DNA of 64,000 nt from Alphaproteobacteria bacterium (GCA_021774625.1 JAJFIV010000035.1:1-64000), one strand, 5' to 3'. Positions 1 to 9,696 are shown, counted from the stretch's first letter. Notes: generated by a model not told the origin, from the sequence alone. Translations and numbers: made by a program.

Positions 1-2620
1 CACGGCGGGGGCCTCTGAGGACGGTTCCGTTATTTCCGGCACGCTTGCGGCGACGGATATTGACGGCGATGCGCTGAGTTTCAGTCTTGTTGACGGCCCG
101 GCCGAGGGGTCGGTGACGGTGGATGCGGACGGGTCCTACAGTTTTGATCCGGGTTCGGACTTCCAGGATCTGGGGGTGGGGGAAAGCCGGGATGTCAGCT
201 TCACCTATGCGGTCGATGACGGCCAGGGCGGAACCGATCAGGCCAGTGTCACGGTGACCGTCACAGGAACCAATGACGGGCCGCAGATCACCACAAAGGG
301 CAGCGGCGAAGGTTTCATGCTTAACACCGGTGATTTTGTCATCAATAGCGGAGGATCGACAGCCAGCTGGGGCGATAATGTGACCGTTGAAGCCATTGAC
401 GAGGACGGAAACGCTTCGCAACTGACCGTTGGTTCCCAGGGGATTGGCATCAACTCAAACGCCAGCGGCGATATCTCCTCGCAAATCGACTATGATCCTA
501 CCACGGGCACCAGCGAGCAGCTGGTCCTGAACTTCGACAATCCTGTCACCAATCTTGAAATCATGACAGACCGGCAATTCCTGAATGAGGGCGGTTCGGG
601 CGTGCATGAGATAGGGGTCTGGAAAGCGTATGACGCCGAGGGGAACCTGATCGGTGAGGGTTTGCTTGACCCGGATGAAGCGGCGGGAACGGGACCGGAC
701 GCAAGTAATGAATTTCTGTTCGCTATTGACCTGGATGTGCCGATTTCGAGGATTGTGATCGAGGCCGCGGATGAGAGCGCCAACGGGTGGTCTGATCATG
801 ATTTTGCAATCAAGGAGCTGCGGTATGACGAAGTCGCCGAAGCCCCCCTTGCGGATGGACAGGGGCTGGAATTCTCCATCTCGGAAGCCGCTGGCGATGG
901 CGCAGCCGTCGGGGAAATAACGGCGAGCGACATTGATGGCGACAGTCTGACCTATGCGATTACGGCAGGCAACGAGGATGGTGCGTTCTCGATTGATCCT
1001 GTGACGGGAGAAGTCACCATCGCGGATTCAAGCCGGCTGGACCATGAGACCGCTGCAGAAAGAGTCCTGGAAGTGACGGTCAGTGATGGTCAGGGTGGAA
1101 CGGACGTTGCGAATGTTACGGTTTCTGTAACGGATGCCAATGATGGGCCGGTTGCCGGGTCTGTTGATCTGGGATCGACGAACGAGGACACGGGCATTGT
1201 CATTACCGAAGCGCAGCTTCTGGCCAACAGCAGTGATCAGGACGGGGATGCGCTTTCGGTCACGGCCCTTTCGCTGGACGATCCCGCGATTGGCATTCTG
1301 ACGGACAATGGCGACGGCACATGGACTTTTGAGCCGGCAGAAAATTATCATGGGGATGATGTGGCCTTTTCCTTTACTATCAGTGATGGAACGGAAAGCG
1401 CAGCAGCCTCCGCCGTTATTGATGTAATGAGTGTGGATGACGGTCTGGGCGCGCCAGTTGATACCGATTCAAACCCGGACACGGTGGCTGAGGGCGCGGC
1501 GAACGGGACGGTCGTCGGGATCGTGGCGCAGGCCACGGATCCGGACGCGGAAATCGTCACTTATCGTCTTGCCGATGATGCCGGCGGCCGTTTCGCCATC
1601 AATGCCGAAACCGGGGAGATTACGGTTGCGGACGGGTCGCTGCTTGATCACGAGACGGCTGCAAGCCACACGGTGATTGTCGAGGCTTCGGATGGGGTCA
1701 ATGTCACGACGCAAAGCTTTACGATCAACGTTTCCGATGAAATTGACCAGCCTGGCGGCGCGGGGGACGACCATATTGTCGGCGGTGACGGAGATGATGA
1801 ACTGGCTGGCGGGGATGGCGCTGACCTGATTGATGGCGGCGCCGGCAATGATACGCTGTATTTCAATGCCGACGGGGTCTGGACCGGCTCCGCCGCCTGG
1901 AACAATATTACCGGCGCCACGGAATCCCTGGCCGGCCATAACATGAGCAGCGATATTTTTATTGGCGGCGAAGGCGAGGATACGCTGGTGGCGACCGACG
2001 GAGATGACGCCATATTCCAGGCCAATACGAGCGGTGATTTTTATAATGACGAACCGCAGGCCCGTATCCAGAGCATAGAAAATGTCGATTTGGGGGCTGG
2101 TGATGACATTCTCGATATGGTGCATACCAGCATTATCACCGACGCAGACATGACGGTCACGGCCGGAGACGGCAACGATACGGTCTGGATGGACCGGGGC
2201 GATGACACGGTTTACGGTGACGCCGGGAATGATGACATTTTCGGCGGCGCCGGCAATGATACGCTCTATGGCGGCTCGGGCGCCGATACGATCGACGGTT
2301 ATACCGGAAATGACACGCTGATCGGCGGCACCGGAAACGATGTTCTTACGGGTGGCGCGGGCGATGATCTTTTCATCTTTGCCGAAGGCGACGGGCAAAA
2401 CACCGTCGATGGCGGGACGGGCTGGACCGACACCATTCAGCTTGACGGTTTTGATGGCCTCAATGCCGGGCAGGGCTGGACCCTCGTTCTGGATGATGGT
2501 TCGACCGTCACTTCCGAAGGCGGCGATTATATGGAGCTTACCCAGGACGCGTCCGGCACCATTGTGCTGGATGACGGCACAGAAATTGCGTTTGAGGGGA
2601 TTGAACGGATCACCTGGTAA
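1..2620 (+). CDS. Large cadherin/VCBS/RTX repeat adhesin, 5' truncated by window
   Basis: The frame is open from base 2, so the start lies upstream; the GTG at 113 is internal. In order I see: the end of a VCBS-type repeat (to about 290); a non-repeat, jelly-roll-like domain of unknown family (about 296-830); three cadherin-like repeats (about 845-1745) with DxDGD and LDHETA motifs; a first block of nonapeptide GGxGxDxL repeats (about 1755-1865); an acidic insert; a second block of about six such repeats (about 2160-2400); and a roughly 70-residue tail. Glycine/aspartate nonapeptides are the calcium-binding RTX repeats of proteins exported by type I secretion, with the export signal in the C-terminal tail. 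The likely role is a surface or secreted calcium-dependent adhesin. No type I secretion genes are in the window. The next gene starts 74 bp downstream and is probably separate. Confidence 0.85.
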   Translation, partial: TAGASEDGSVISGTLAATDIDGDALSFSLVDGPAEGSVTVDADGSYSFDPGSDFQDLGVGESRDVSFTYAVDDGQGGTDQASVTVTVTGTNDGPQITTKGSGEGFMLNTGDFVINSGGSTASWGDNVTVEAIDEDGNASQLTVGSQGIGINSNASGDISSQIDYDPTTGTSEQLVLNFDNPVTNLEIMTDRQFLNEGGSGVHEIGVWKAYDAEGNLIGEGLLDPDEAAGTGPDASNEFLFAIDLDVPISRIVIEAADESANGWSDHDFAIKELRYDEVAEAPLADGQGLEFSISEAAGDGAAVGEITASDIDGDSLTYAITAGNEDGAFSIDPVTGEVTIADSSRLDHETAAERVLEVTVSDGQGGTDVANVTVSVTDANDGPVAGSVDLGSTNEDTGIVITEAQLLANSSDQDGDALSVTALSLDDPAIGILTDNGDGTWTFEPAENYHGDDVAFSFTISDGTESAAASAVIDVMSVDDGLGAPVDTDSNPDTVAEGAANGTVVGIVAQATDPDAEIVTYRLADDAGGRFAINAETGEITVADGSLLDHETAASHTVIVEASDGVNVTTQSFTINVSDEIDQPGGAGDDHIVGGDGDDELAGGDGADLIDGGAGNDTLYFNADGVWTGSAAWNNITGATESLAGHNMSSDIFIGGEGEDTLVATDGDDAIFQANTSGDFYNDEPQARIQSIENVDLGAGDDILDMVHTSIITDADMTVTAGDGNDTVWMDRGDDTVYGDAGNDDIFGGAGNDTLYGGSGADTIDGYTGNDTLIGGTGNDVLTGGAGDDLFIFAEGDGQNTVDGGTGWTDTIQLDGFDGLNAGQGWTLVLDDGSTVTSEGGDYMELTQDASGTIVLDDGTEIAFEGIERITW

Positions 2621-2694
2621 GGGCATAGTGCGGTTGGATCAGGCGCGCCGATAACAGGTAAAGTGTTTCCGGCGCTATTAATATAAGAGCTTTT

Positions 2695-5001
2695 ATGAGC
2701 CAGGAACGCACGCTTGCCTTTGCCCGCACGGTCGTCCGGTTTCGCTGGGTGGTTGTATTGGGTGGAATCATTCTCTCGGGAATATTTCTCACGGGCTCCC
2801 GCGATCTTACTTTCTCCAACGATTACCGGTTGTTTTTCGGTCCAGACAATCCGGAGCTTGCGGCCGAGAAAACGCTGGAGGCAACCTATACCAACGTCGA
2901 TAACGTCGCCTTTGTGATCAGGCCCAAAGAGGGCACGATTTTGACCCGCCAGTCCCTGATTGCGCTCAGGGGGTTAACGGAAGCGGCCTGGCAGGTGCCC
3001 TATGTTATCCGCGTCGATTCCCTGACAAACTACCAGCATACCCGGGCCGAGGAAGATGATCTGATTGTCGAGGATCTGGTTCTGGATCCTGATAATCTGA
3101 CACCCTCCGCTATCGATTATATCCGCTCGGTGGCGCTGTCGGAACCGGCAATTCTAAATCATCTGATATCGGAAGATGCGACAACCACGCTGGTCGCGAC
3201 CATCTTGCAGTTTCCCGATGAAGCCGGAGGACCGCAGCGGGAGGTTGCCGAGTTTGTCCGCGGCCTTGCAGCGGACTTTGAGCGGGAAAATCCTGATTTG
3301 GAAGTGGCGCTCACAGGCGCGGTTATGCTGGCCAATGCTTTTCAGGAAGCGACCCGGCACGACCTTGCGACCCTGATCCCGTTGATGGTGCTGTTTCTGG
3401 CTCTGACCATGATCGTTTTCACCCGATCCGTTTCAGGCTCAATGGCGGCGCTTTTTATCGTCGGGCTGGCCACCGGCGTGACCATGGGCCTTGCCGGCTG
3501 GCTTGGCATGAAACTGAATCCGGCCACCGGTGTCGTGCCGGTGATTGTTCTGACCATTGCGGTGGCTGATTCCATTCATATTCTGGTGATTACGCTTCGG
3601 GAAATGGCCTATGGCCGGGCAAAACGGGACGCCATTATTGAAAGTCTGCGCATCAATATGCAGCCGGTTTTTCTGACCAGCATCACTACGGCGCTGGGCT
3701 TTTTATCCCTGAATTTTTCCGACTCCCCGCCCTTCCGGGAACTGGGAAACCTGGCGGCTTTTGGCGCCATTGCCGCCTGGCTTCTGACCATAACCATGCT
3801 GCCCGCGCTTTTGTGCATCCTTCCTTTTAAAACGCCGCGCCAGGAAACGGCGGAACGCAAATGGATTGAAATGATCACGGAATTCTCCATCACGCGCAAA
3901 AAGGAAATTGTCGTGGGGTTTGCTTTGGCCAGCCTTGTTCTGGCGGTTTTTCTGCCGCGCCTTGTCATCAATGACAAATTTGTCGAATTTTTCGCGGCGG
4001 GCACCGAATTCCGCGACGATTCAGATTTTGTCAGCACCTATCTTCCCGGCGTTTATTTTATCAATTTTTCGCTTGGTTCCGGAGAGGAAGGCGGTGTTGC
4101 AGACCCGGCCTATCTGGAAAGGCTGGAGGCGTTTGCGGTCTGGCTTGAGGCTCAGCCCGAGGTTGTTCATGTCCAGCATCTGGCGCAGGTCATGAAGCGT
4201 CTCAACCGCAATATGCATGGCGATGACCCGGCTTATTACGCCCTGCCGGAAGAACGGGAGCTGGCGGCGCAATATCTTCTGCTTTATGAAATGTCGCTGC
4301 CCTACGGGCTTGATCTCAACAATCAGATTGATGTGGGAAAAAGTGCGAGCCGCGTGTTTGCAACGGTGGATAATATTTCGACCTCGGCCCTCAAAAATCT
4401 AAAAATTCGAGCAGAAGAATGGCTTGCGGCGAATGCGCCGGCGTCCATGCAGGCGACCGGGGTCAGTATCAGCATCATCTTTGCTTACCTCACCGAGCGC
4501 AATATTTATGCCATGCTTACCGGAACCGGCATCGCTTTCATTCTGATCTCTCTGGTTCTGGTTTTTGCCCTGCGCAATGTCAAAATCGGCCTGATGAGTC
4601 TGATCCCCAATATCACCCCGCCGGTGATCGCCTTTGGCGTATGGGCGCTTTTGGTAGGGGAAATCGGCCTCTATGCCTCAGTCGTGACGGCTACGGCGCT
4701 CGGCCTGATCGTTGATGTCACCGTCCATTTTCTCAGCAAATATCTGCGGGCGCGGCGGGAAAAAGGCCTGTCACCGGAGGATGGCGTCCGCTATGCCTTT
4801 TCCACGGTCGGCTCGGCCCTCTGGGTTTCCTCTTTCGTGCTCTTTGCCGGTTTTATGGTGCTCGCTTTCTCCGATTTTATCCTGAACGCAAATCTGGGAA
4901 TAATGACCGCACTTATAATCGTTATTGCTTTCGTTACCGACTTTTTACTTCTACCTGCGATTCTTTTATTGATCGACAGGAAAGAACGGCCTCAGGCCTA
5001 A
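2695..5001 (+). CDS. MMPL/RND-family transporter permease
   Basis: 768 residues with the duplicated RND layout: one N-terminal membrane helix (about 15-37), a periplasmic loop of about 200 residues, a block of five helices (about 225-380), then the same pattern again. Acidic residues sit in the expected relay positions, VADSIHIL in helix 4 and GLIVDVTVHF in the second half, matching the MMPL/sterol-sensing-domain class rather than AcrB-type drug pumps (about 1020 residues). MMPL proteins move lipids or other hydrophobic molecules across the inner membrane using proton flow. The next gene starts 16 bp downstream and encodes a LolA-like periplasmic protein, so I infer lipid or lipoprotein traffic to the outer membrane. 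The substrate is unknown. The ATG at 2695 has only a weak ribosome-binding site. Confidence 0.85.
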   Translation: MSQERTLAFARTVVRFRWVVVLGGIILSGIFLTGSRDLTFSNDYRLFFGPDNPELAAEKTLEATYTNVDNVAFVIRPKEGTILTRQSLIALRGLTEAAWQVPYVIRVDSLTNYQHTRAEEDDLIVEDLVLDPDNLTPSAIDYIRSVALSEPAILNHLISEDATTTLVATILQFPDEAGGPQREVAEFVRGLAADFERENPDLEVALTGAVMLANAFQEATRHDLATLIPLMVLFLALTMIVFTRSVSGSMAALFIVGLATGVTMGLAGWLGMKLNPATGVVPVIVLTIAVADSIHILVITLREMAYGRAKRDAIIESLRINMQPVFLTSITTALGFLSLNFSDSPPFRELGNLAAFGAIAAWLLTITMLPALLCILPFKTPRQETAERKWIEMITEFSITRKKEIVVGFALASLVLAVFLPRLVINDKFVEFFAAGTEFRDDSDFVSTYLPGVYFINFSLGSGEEGGVADPAYLERLEAFAVWLEAQPEVVHVQHLAQVMKRLNRNMHGDDPAYYALPEERELAAQYLLLYEMSLPYGLDLNNQIDVGKSASRVFATVDNISTSALKNLKIRAEEWLAANAPASMQATGVSISIIFAYLTERNIYAMLTGTGIAFILISLVLVFALRNVKIGLMSLIPNITPPVIAFGVWALLVGEIGLYASVVTATALGLIVDVTVHFLSKYLRARREKGLSPEDGVRYAFSTVGSALWVSSFVLFAGFMVLAFSDFILNANLGIMTALIIVIAFVTDFLLLPAILLLIDRKERPQA

Positions 5002-5016
5002 GCGGGACCCCAAAAG

Positions 5017-5844
5017 ATGCATAGATGGATCGTTATTCTTTTCACGGCAGTTTTTTTCACGGCAGGTCCGTCAGGCAATCCTGTTTTCGCCCAGGATTTT
5101 GTGCTGACGGACGATATGACGGCTGAAGAAAAGGGGCTGGCTATTGCCAATGAGGCGGACCTCCGCGATATGGGTTTTGAAGATTCGGCAGCCGATCTCA
5201 CCATGGTGCTTGGCAACCGCAACGGGGATGAAAGCATCCGCAACCTGCGCATCGAAACACTGGAAGTGAATGAGGAAGGCCGGGGCGATAAGAGTATGGC
5301 GGTTTTTGACCGCCCGCGGGACGTGAAGGGAACCGCGCTTCTGACATTTTCCAATATTCTGGAGCCCGACGAACAATGGATGTTTTTACCGGCCCTGAAG
5401 CGGGTCAAGCGCATATCATCGGTTAACAAGTCCGGCCCCTTTGTGGGCAGCGAGTTCGCTTATGAAGACATGGCCTCTCAGGAAGTCGGGAAATACCGCC
5501 ATATTTACCTGCGCGACGAGGCCTGCGGAGACTTGACCTGTTATGTGATCGAACGGATTCCGCTTTATGAATATTCCGGTTATACCAGACAGATTGTCTG
5601 GCTGGATCAGGAAGAATTCCGCACGTTTAAGGTGGAGTTTTATGATCGCCGGGATTCGCTCCTTAAAACGCTTTATGCCAGTGATCACCGGCTCTATCTG
5701 AATAAGCACTGGCGCGCCCATGATCTCTTTATGGAAAATCATCTGACGGGTAAGACCACGCGGCTCTTATGGGATGAATTCCGTTTCCGCGCTGGGCTGA
5801 ATGACAGCGATTTCAGCCGCGCCAGCCTCCTGCGGGTCAGATAA
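5017..5844 (+). CDS. Outer membrane lipoprotein-sorting (LolA-like) periplasmic protein
   Basis: 275 residues with a cleavable signal peptide ending near FAQD (residues 1-26). The body has the pattern of the LolA-like 'outer membrane lipoprotein-sorting protein' family: a central MFLPALKRVKRI segment, then SEFAYEDM, and a C-terminal region rich in aromatic beta-strands. This family is known to accompany MMPL permeases. It is thought to be a half-barrel carrier for a lipid-like ligand in the periplasm; the ligand is not known. It lies 15 bp after the permease stop and is almost certainly co-transcribed with it. No second LolA or LolCDE gene is nearby, so it is probably not the housekeeping LolA. 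Confidence 0.8.
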   Translation: MHRWIVILFTAVFFTAGPSGNPVFAQDFVLTDDMTAEEKGLAIANEADLRDMGFEDSAADLTMVLGNRNGDESIRNLRIETLEVNEEGRGDKSMAVFDRPRDVKGTALLTFSNILEPDEQWMFLPALKRVKRISSVNKSGPFVGSEFAYEDMASQEVGKYRHIYLRDEACGDLTCYVIERIPLYEYSGYTRQIVWLDQEEFRTFKVEFYDRRDSLLKTLYASDHRLYLNKHWRAHDLFMENHLTGKTTRLLWDEFRFRAGLNDSDFSRASLLRVR

Positions 5845-6133
5845 TTATATTTTGAATCGCGCCGCTCGATCCGTCCTCCTGCGGATAGCTGAAAGAGCCA
5901 TTCCGCTTAAACGGCTATATAAAAACAGCTATTTGCTCCTCTGATTTTTTTGCTTTATGGTTAACAAACCATTAAGATTTCCGCATTGGCGGCAATCTGC
6001 GGGTAAGGAACGCGCCATGTTCACAGCAGGAAATTCTTATTCGTTTCGATTCAACTTTTATATAAATAAAAGAAAACTAATAACTTTATTATATCAAATA
6101 CTTAATCCTATTTATACAATTAAATAGGATCAT
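5845..6133. other. AT-rich intergenic region before the AMIN/barrel gene
   Basis: About 290 bp without a convincing gene. It is far richer in A and T than its neighbours, especially 6050-6130. It holds a TTAA-N7-TTAA motif at 5961-5975 overlapping a small hairpin (ATGGTT-AACA-AACCAT, 5957-5972). No T-tract terminator follows the upstream gene. The next gene probably has its own promoter here. Confidence 0.5.
5961..5975 (+). promoter_or_regulatory. Candidate CtrA-type site (TTAA-N7-TTAA)
   Basis: TTAA at 5961-5964 and TTAA at 5972-5975 are separated by exactly 7 bp (CAAACCA). This matches the two half-sites of the alphaproteobacterial cell-cycle regulator CtrA (TTAA-N7-TTAAC), except that the final C is G. 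It lies about 160 bp upstream of the AMIN/barrel gene in AT-rich DNA, where such motifs can arise by chance. Confidence 0.3.
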
Positions 6134-8011
6134 TTGTTCGATAAATACAATATCAGGCGGATTAATTTGATCTATACTTATAATAAGGGAAATAGTCGGG
6201 GTTTAACCTCCCGGCTGCGCAATAGGTTGTTTGCCTCCGCTGCTGTTTCCGTGGCGCTGTTGGCCGCTTTTCCACAGGAAGCGGCGGCGGATTCCGAAAT
6301 ATTGGACCTTCGCAGCGGCCGTCATCCAGGCTGGACACGGCTGGTGATCGACCTCAGCGAGATGGCGCCGTATGACTATGAATTTGCCATAGACCCTGAT
6401 CGTCTGATCATCACCCTGCCTGATGCCACCTGGCCCGACGGGCGGGTGAATGAAATTCTGCGCTCGCTCGGCCGGGGCAGCATTCAATCGGCCGAATGGC
6501 AGCCGCCGGATGCGCTGCGTCCGGCGCGGCTGGTGATTTTTTTGCGCGGGCCCGCCAAGCTGCACCGGGTCTTCCGGCTCCGCCCTGACGGCAATAAGCC
6601 GCACCGGCTGGTGTTTGATCTGGAAACCATAGCTGCCGCGGAATTTAAACGTCAGACCCTGATTGAGCCTCAGACTTCGCCGCAGATTGCAGCCGGCCCA
6701 TTGCCGCAAAATGGCATCAAGGCCGGAACGCCGCCCGACCTGCCAGCCGATCAGCCGGCGGAAACCAAGCAGAAGCCCGTGATGCCGGAAAGCCCTCCGG
6801 CCCCGCTTCCGGGTGGCGATAAAGAACCCGCCATTGTCAATCGCGAGCCGGTGCGCCGCAGCCGTGCCGAACCGAAAATCTCAACGGATTTTTCCGGCAT
6901 GCTGGAGGCGGAAGGCCGGTTTTATCCGGCAGGCTCAACCGAGCCGGGACCGTCCAAATGGACCGGTTCAGTGGCGGCTGAACCGCGGCTGGATATTTTC
7001 TGGGACGACGGGGATTCCATTTTTTCCCTGGAGCTTTTCGCGCGGGCCGACAGTGCGGACAGTCACCGCAGCCATGTGGATGTCCGCGAGATGAAATGGG
7101 TAGGGGTTTTTGACCGGCTGTCCCTGAAGCTCGGTGTGGACAAGGTGTTTTGGGGGGTCACGGAATCGGTTCATCTGGTGGATATCATCAATCAGGACGA
7201 CGCCATTGAGGATATCGATCAGGAAGACAAGCTCGGCCAGCCCATGGCGGCTATTTCGCTCGATACGGACGTCGGGCTTTTTACCGGCTATTTCCTGCCC
7301 TATTTCAGGGAGCGGGAATTTGCCGGCCGCAAGGGACGGCCGCGCGGGCCTCTGCTGGTTGATCGCAGTCAGACCCAGTATCAGTCGGGCGATAACAACT
7401 GGCATGCCGACTGGGCGCTTCGCTGGTCCCATGCTCTGGGTCCGGTGGATGTCGGCCTTGGCTTTTTTTCCGGCGTTGCCCGCGATCCTGTGCTGTCGCC
7501 CGGGGTGAGCGATCAGGGCCAGCCGGTGCTGATTCCGCGCTATAATCTGATCGATCAGGCCAGCGTCGATATACAAATGACCTTTGGCGGGCTTCTGGTG
7601 AAAGGCGAAGCTCTCCATCAATGGAATGATTTCGATGATTTTTATGCGACGGCGGTCGGTTTTGAATATACGTTCTTCAATATTGGCAGCCGATCCTCGG
7701 ATCTCGGCGTCCTGATGGAATATCTTTATGATGATCGGGGGGCGGCCGCTCTGTCGCCATTTGAAAGTGATCTTTTCGCCGGCTTCCGCTGGACCGCCAA
7801 TGATGTGGGCTCAACCACCCTGCTGGCGGGCGCGATCTTTGATCTCGATACATCCGCCAAATTTATCAATATTGAAGCATCGCGCCGTCTTGGCGATGAC
7901 TGGATGATCAGCCTGGATGCCCGGCTTCTCATTGGCTTTCCCGCCGGCGATCCCTTTGCGCCTTTTGCCGATGATGATTTCCTGCAGCTGAAAATCACCC
8001 GGCATTTCTGA
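6134..8011 (+). CDS. AMIN-domain plus beta-barrel outer-membrane protein
   Basis: Up to 625 residues. The frame opens at a TTG; the signal peptide (SRLRNRLFASAAVSVALLAA, cleavage after AAA) begins near residue 27, so the true start may be internal. After cleavage comes an AMIN-like domain (about 53-165: ILDLRSGRHPGWTRLVIDL and strand-rich sequence), a proline-rich linker (about 165-245), and a long region of alternating aromatic/polar strands ending in KITRHF, a typical outer-membrane barrel terminus with final Phe. The KVFWGVTESVHLVDIINQ segment resembles the strand signature of the DUF1302 porin-like proteins that often accompany MMPL/LolA-like pairs. It follows the MMPL and LolA-like genes in the same direction after a 289-bp spacer, so it may supply the outer-membrane partner. 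The function is inferred. Confidence 0.7.
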   Translation: MFDKYNIRRINLIYTYNKGNSRGLTSRLRNRLFASAAVSVALLAAFPQEAAADSEILDLRSGRHPGWTRLVIDLSEMAPYDYEFAIDPDRLIITLPDATWPDGRVNEILRSLGRGSIQSAEWQPPDALRPARLVIFLRGPAKLHRVFRLRPDGNKPHRLVFDLETIAAAEFKRQTLIEPQTSPQIAAGPLPQNGIKAGTPPDLPADQPAETKQKPVMPESPPAPLPGGDKEPAIVNREPVRRSRAEPKISTDFSGMLEAEGRFYPAGSTEPGPSKWTGSVAAEPRLDIFWDDGDSIFSLELFARADSADSHRSHVDVREMKWVGVFDRLSLKLGVDKVFWGVTESVHLVDIINQDDAIEDIDQEDKLGQPMAAISLDTDVGLFTGYFLPYFREREFAGRKGRPRGPLLVDRSQTQYQSGDNNWHADWALRWSHALGPVDVGLGFFSGVARDPVLSPGVSDQGQPVLIPRYNLIDQASVDIQMTFGGLLVKGEALHQWNDFDDFYATAVGFEYTFFNIGSRSSDLGVLMEYLYDDRGAAALSPFESDLFAGFRWTANDVGSTTLLAGAIFDLDTSAKFINIEASRRLGDDWMISLDARLLIGFPAGDPFAPFADDDFLQLKITRHF

Positions 8012-8150
8012 GTTTTGCGCTGAAGCGCATGGGTGATCACCCCGCTCCCCCCCGCCGCCCATAGGGCAAAAAACAATCCCTATTTACCTCGCCTCGAATC
8101 CCCTTTAGGCTCTGCAACCCTTAATTGCTTAGATGAGGGGCGTGTCAGGG

Positions 8151-9668
8151 ATGGTAGCGCATATCAAAACGGTTGCTTTTTCCGGCATCGACGTCAAGCC
8201 GGTGGATGTGCAGGTGCAGATTATTTCCGGCCTTCCGGCATTCACCATCGTCGGCCTGCCCGATAAAGCCGTTGCCGAATCGCGGGAAAGGGTGCGGGCG
8301 GCGCTTTCCGCCATTGGCCTTGCCCTGCCGCCAAAACGCATCACCGTTAATCTCTCCCCTGCCGATATGCCGAAGGAAGGCAGCCATTTCGATCTTCCCA
8401 TCGCCCTTGGCCTGCTGGCGGCGATGGAGGTTTTTTCGATGGCGGATGTGGAGGATGCGCTGGCGCTTGGCGAACTGAGCCTGGATGCCAGACTGCAGGC
8501 GGTCCCCGGCGTTCTGCCCGCCGCGATGTTTGCCTCCGCACAGGGGCTGCGGCTGATCTGTCCGAAAAGCGCGGGCCCGGAAGCGGCGTGGGCGGGCGGG
8601 ATAGAAATTCTCGCGCCGGCGGATTTGCTGGAACTGACCAATCATTTCAAGGGCTCCCAGGTCCTGTCGCCGCCCCAGCCCGGAGAAATACTCACCGAAC
8701 AGGACCAGCCGGATCTCAGGGACATTAAGGGTCAGGAAACCGCCAAACGGGCTTTGGAGATCACGGCGGCGGGCGGTCATAACCTGCTGATGATCGGTCC
8801 GCCGGGGGCCGGAAAATCCATGCTGGCTTCGCGTCTGCCCGGCATCCTGCCGCCGCTTTCCCCGGCGGAGGCGCTGGAGGTTTCCATGATTGCCAGCGTT
8901 GCGGGCGAGCTGGCGGAGGGGCGCATCCGCCGCGCCCGGCCTTTCCGCAGTCCGCACCATTCCGCCTCCATGCCGGCACTGATCGGCGGCGGCAACCGGG
9001 TGCGTCCGGGGGAAATCTCGCTCGCACATCTCGGCGTATTGTTTCTGGATGAGTTGCCGGAATTTTCCCGGCAGTCGCTGGAGTCCCTGCGCCAGCCTCT
9101 CGAAACCGGGAAGGCTGTGATCGCCCGGGCCAATGCCCATATCACCTATCCGGCGCGTATTCAGCTGGTGGCGGCAATGAATCCCTGCCGCTGCGGCTAT
9201 CTGGAGGATGCTGCTCTGGCGTGCCCCCGTGCGCCGCGCTGTGCCGCCGACTATCAGAGCAAAATTTCCGGACCGTTGTTTGACCGCATAGACCTTCATG
9301 TGGATGTGCCGGCGGTTTCCGCGTCCGATCTGACCCTGCCGCCCCCCGCCGAAGGCTCGGCCGATGTGGCAAAACGGATCGCCACCGCCCGCGCCATTCA
9401 GACGGAACGCTATAACCAACAGGCAAACGATGTTCTGATCCGCACCAATGCGGAAGCCGACGGGAAGCTGCTGGAACGGATTGCCACCCCGGATGAAGCC
9501 GGACGCAAGCTGCTATCCGACGCCATCGGCCGCATGCGGCTTTCCGCCCGCGGCTATCACCGGGTGCTGCGGGTTGCCCGCACGCTTGCCGATCTTGCCG
9601 GCCGCGACGCCGTCCGCCGCGCCGACATCGCCGAGGCCCTCAGCTACCGTCGGATCATCCCACTTTAG
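8151..9668 (+). CDS. comM: YifB/ComM family Mg-chelatase-like AAA+ ATPase
   Basis: 505 residues from the ATG at 8151, which has GAGGGG ten bases upstream and gives the family N-terminus MVAHIKTVAFSGIDV; an ATG at 8133 is in frame but lacks a ribosome-binding site. Domains: an N-terminal ChlI/Lon-like fold with FTIVGLPDKAVAESRERV, a central AAA+ Mg-chelatase domain with Walker A GPPGAGKSM (near residue 216) and Walker B LFLDELPEF, a CRCGY zinc-type motif, and a C-terminal ChlI domain with LSARGYHRVLRVARTLADL. Known ComM is a hexameric helicase that aids branch migration of incoming DNA during natural transformation; outside competent species its role is less clear. Length is normal. Confidence 0.93.
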   Translation: MVAHIKTVAFSGIDVKPVDVQVQIISGLPAFTIVGLPDKAVAESRERVRAALSAIGLALPPKRITVNLSPADMPKEGSHFDLPIALGLLAAMEVFSMADVEDALALGELSLDARLQAVPGVLPAAMFASAQGLRLICPKSAGPEAAWAGGIEILAPADLLELTNHFKGSQVLSPPQPGEILTEQDQPDLRDIKGQETAKRALEITAAGGHNLLMIGPPGAGKSMLASRLPGILPPLSPAEALEVSMIASVAGELAEGRIRRARPFRSPHHSASMPALIGGGNRVRPGEISLAHLGVLFLDELPEFSRQSLESLRQPLETGKAVIARANAHITYPARIQLVAAMNPCRCGYLEDAALACPRAPRCAADYQSKISGPLFDRIDLHVDVPAVSASDLTLPPPAEGSADVAKRIATARAIQTERYNQQANDVLIRTNAEADGKLLERIATPDEAGRKLLSDAIGRMRLSARGYHRVLRVARTLADLAGRDAVRRADIAEALSYRRIIPL

Positions 9669-9696
9669 AAACAGCCGGGCGATTTTTGCTGGCAAG

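Noticed and set aside
1469-2626. Long minus-strand open frame (385 codons) under the adhesin
   Set aside because: Shadow of the repeat-rich plus-strand gene; the translation is isoleucine/valine/arginine-rich with no motif and no ribosome-binding site.
8145-9419. Minus-strand open frame of 424 codons under comM
   Set aside because: Antisense shadow; the plus strand encodes a complete, recognisable YifB/ComM protein.
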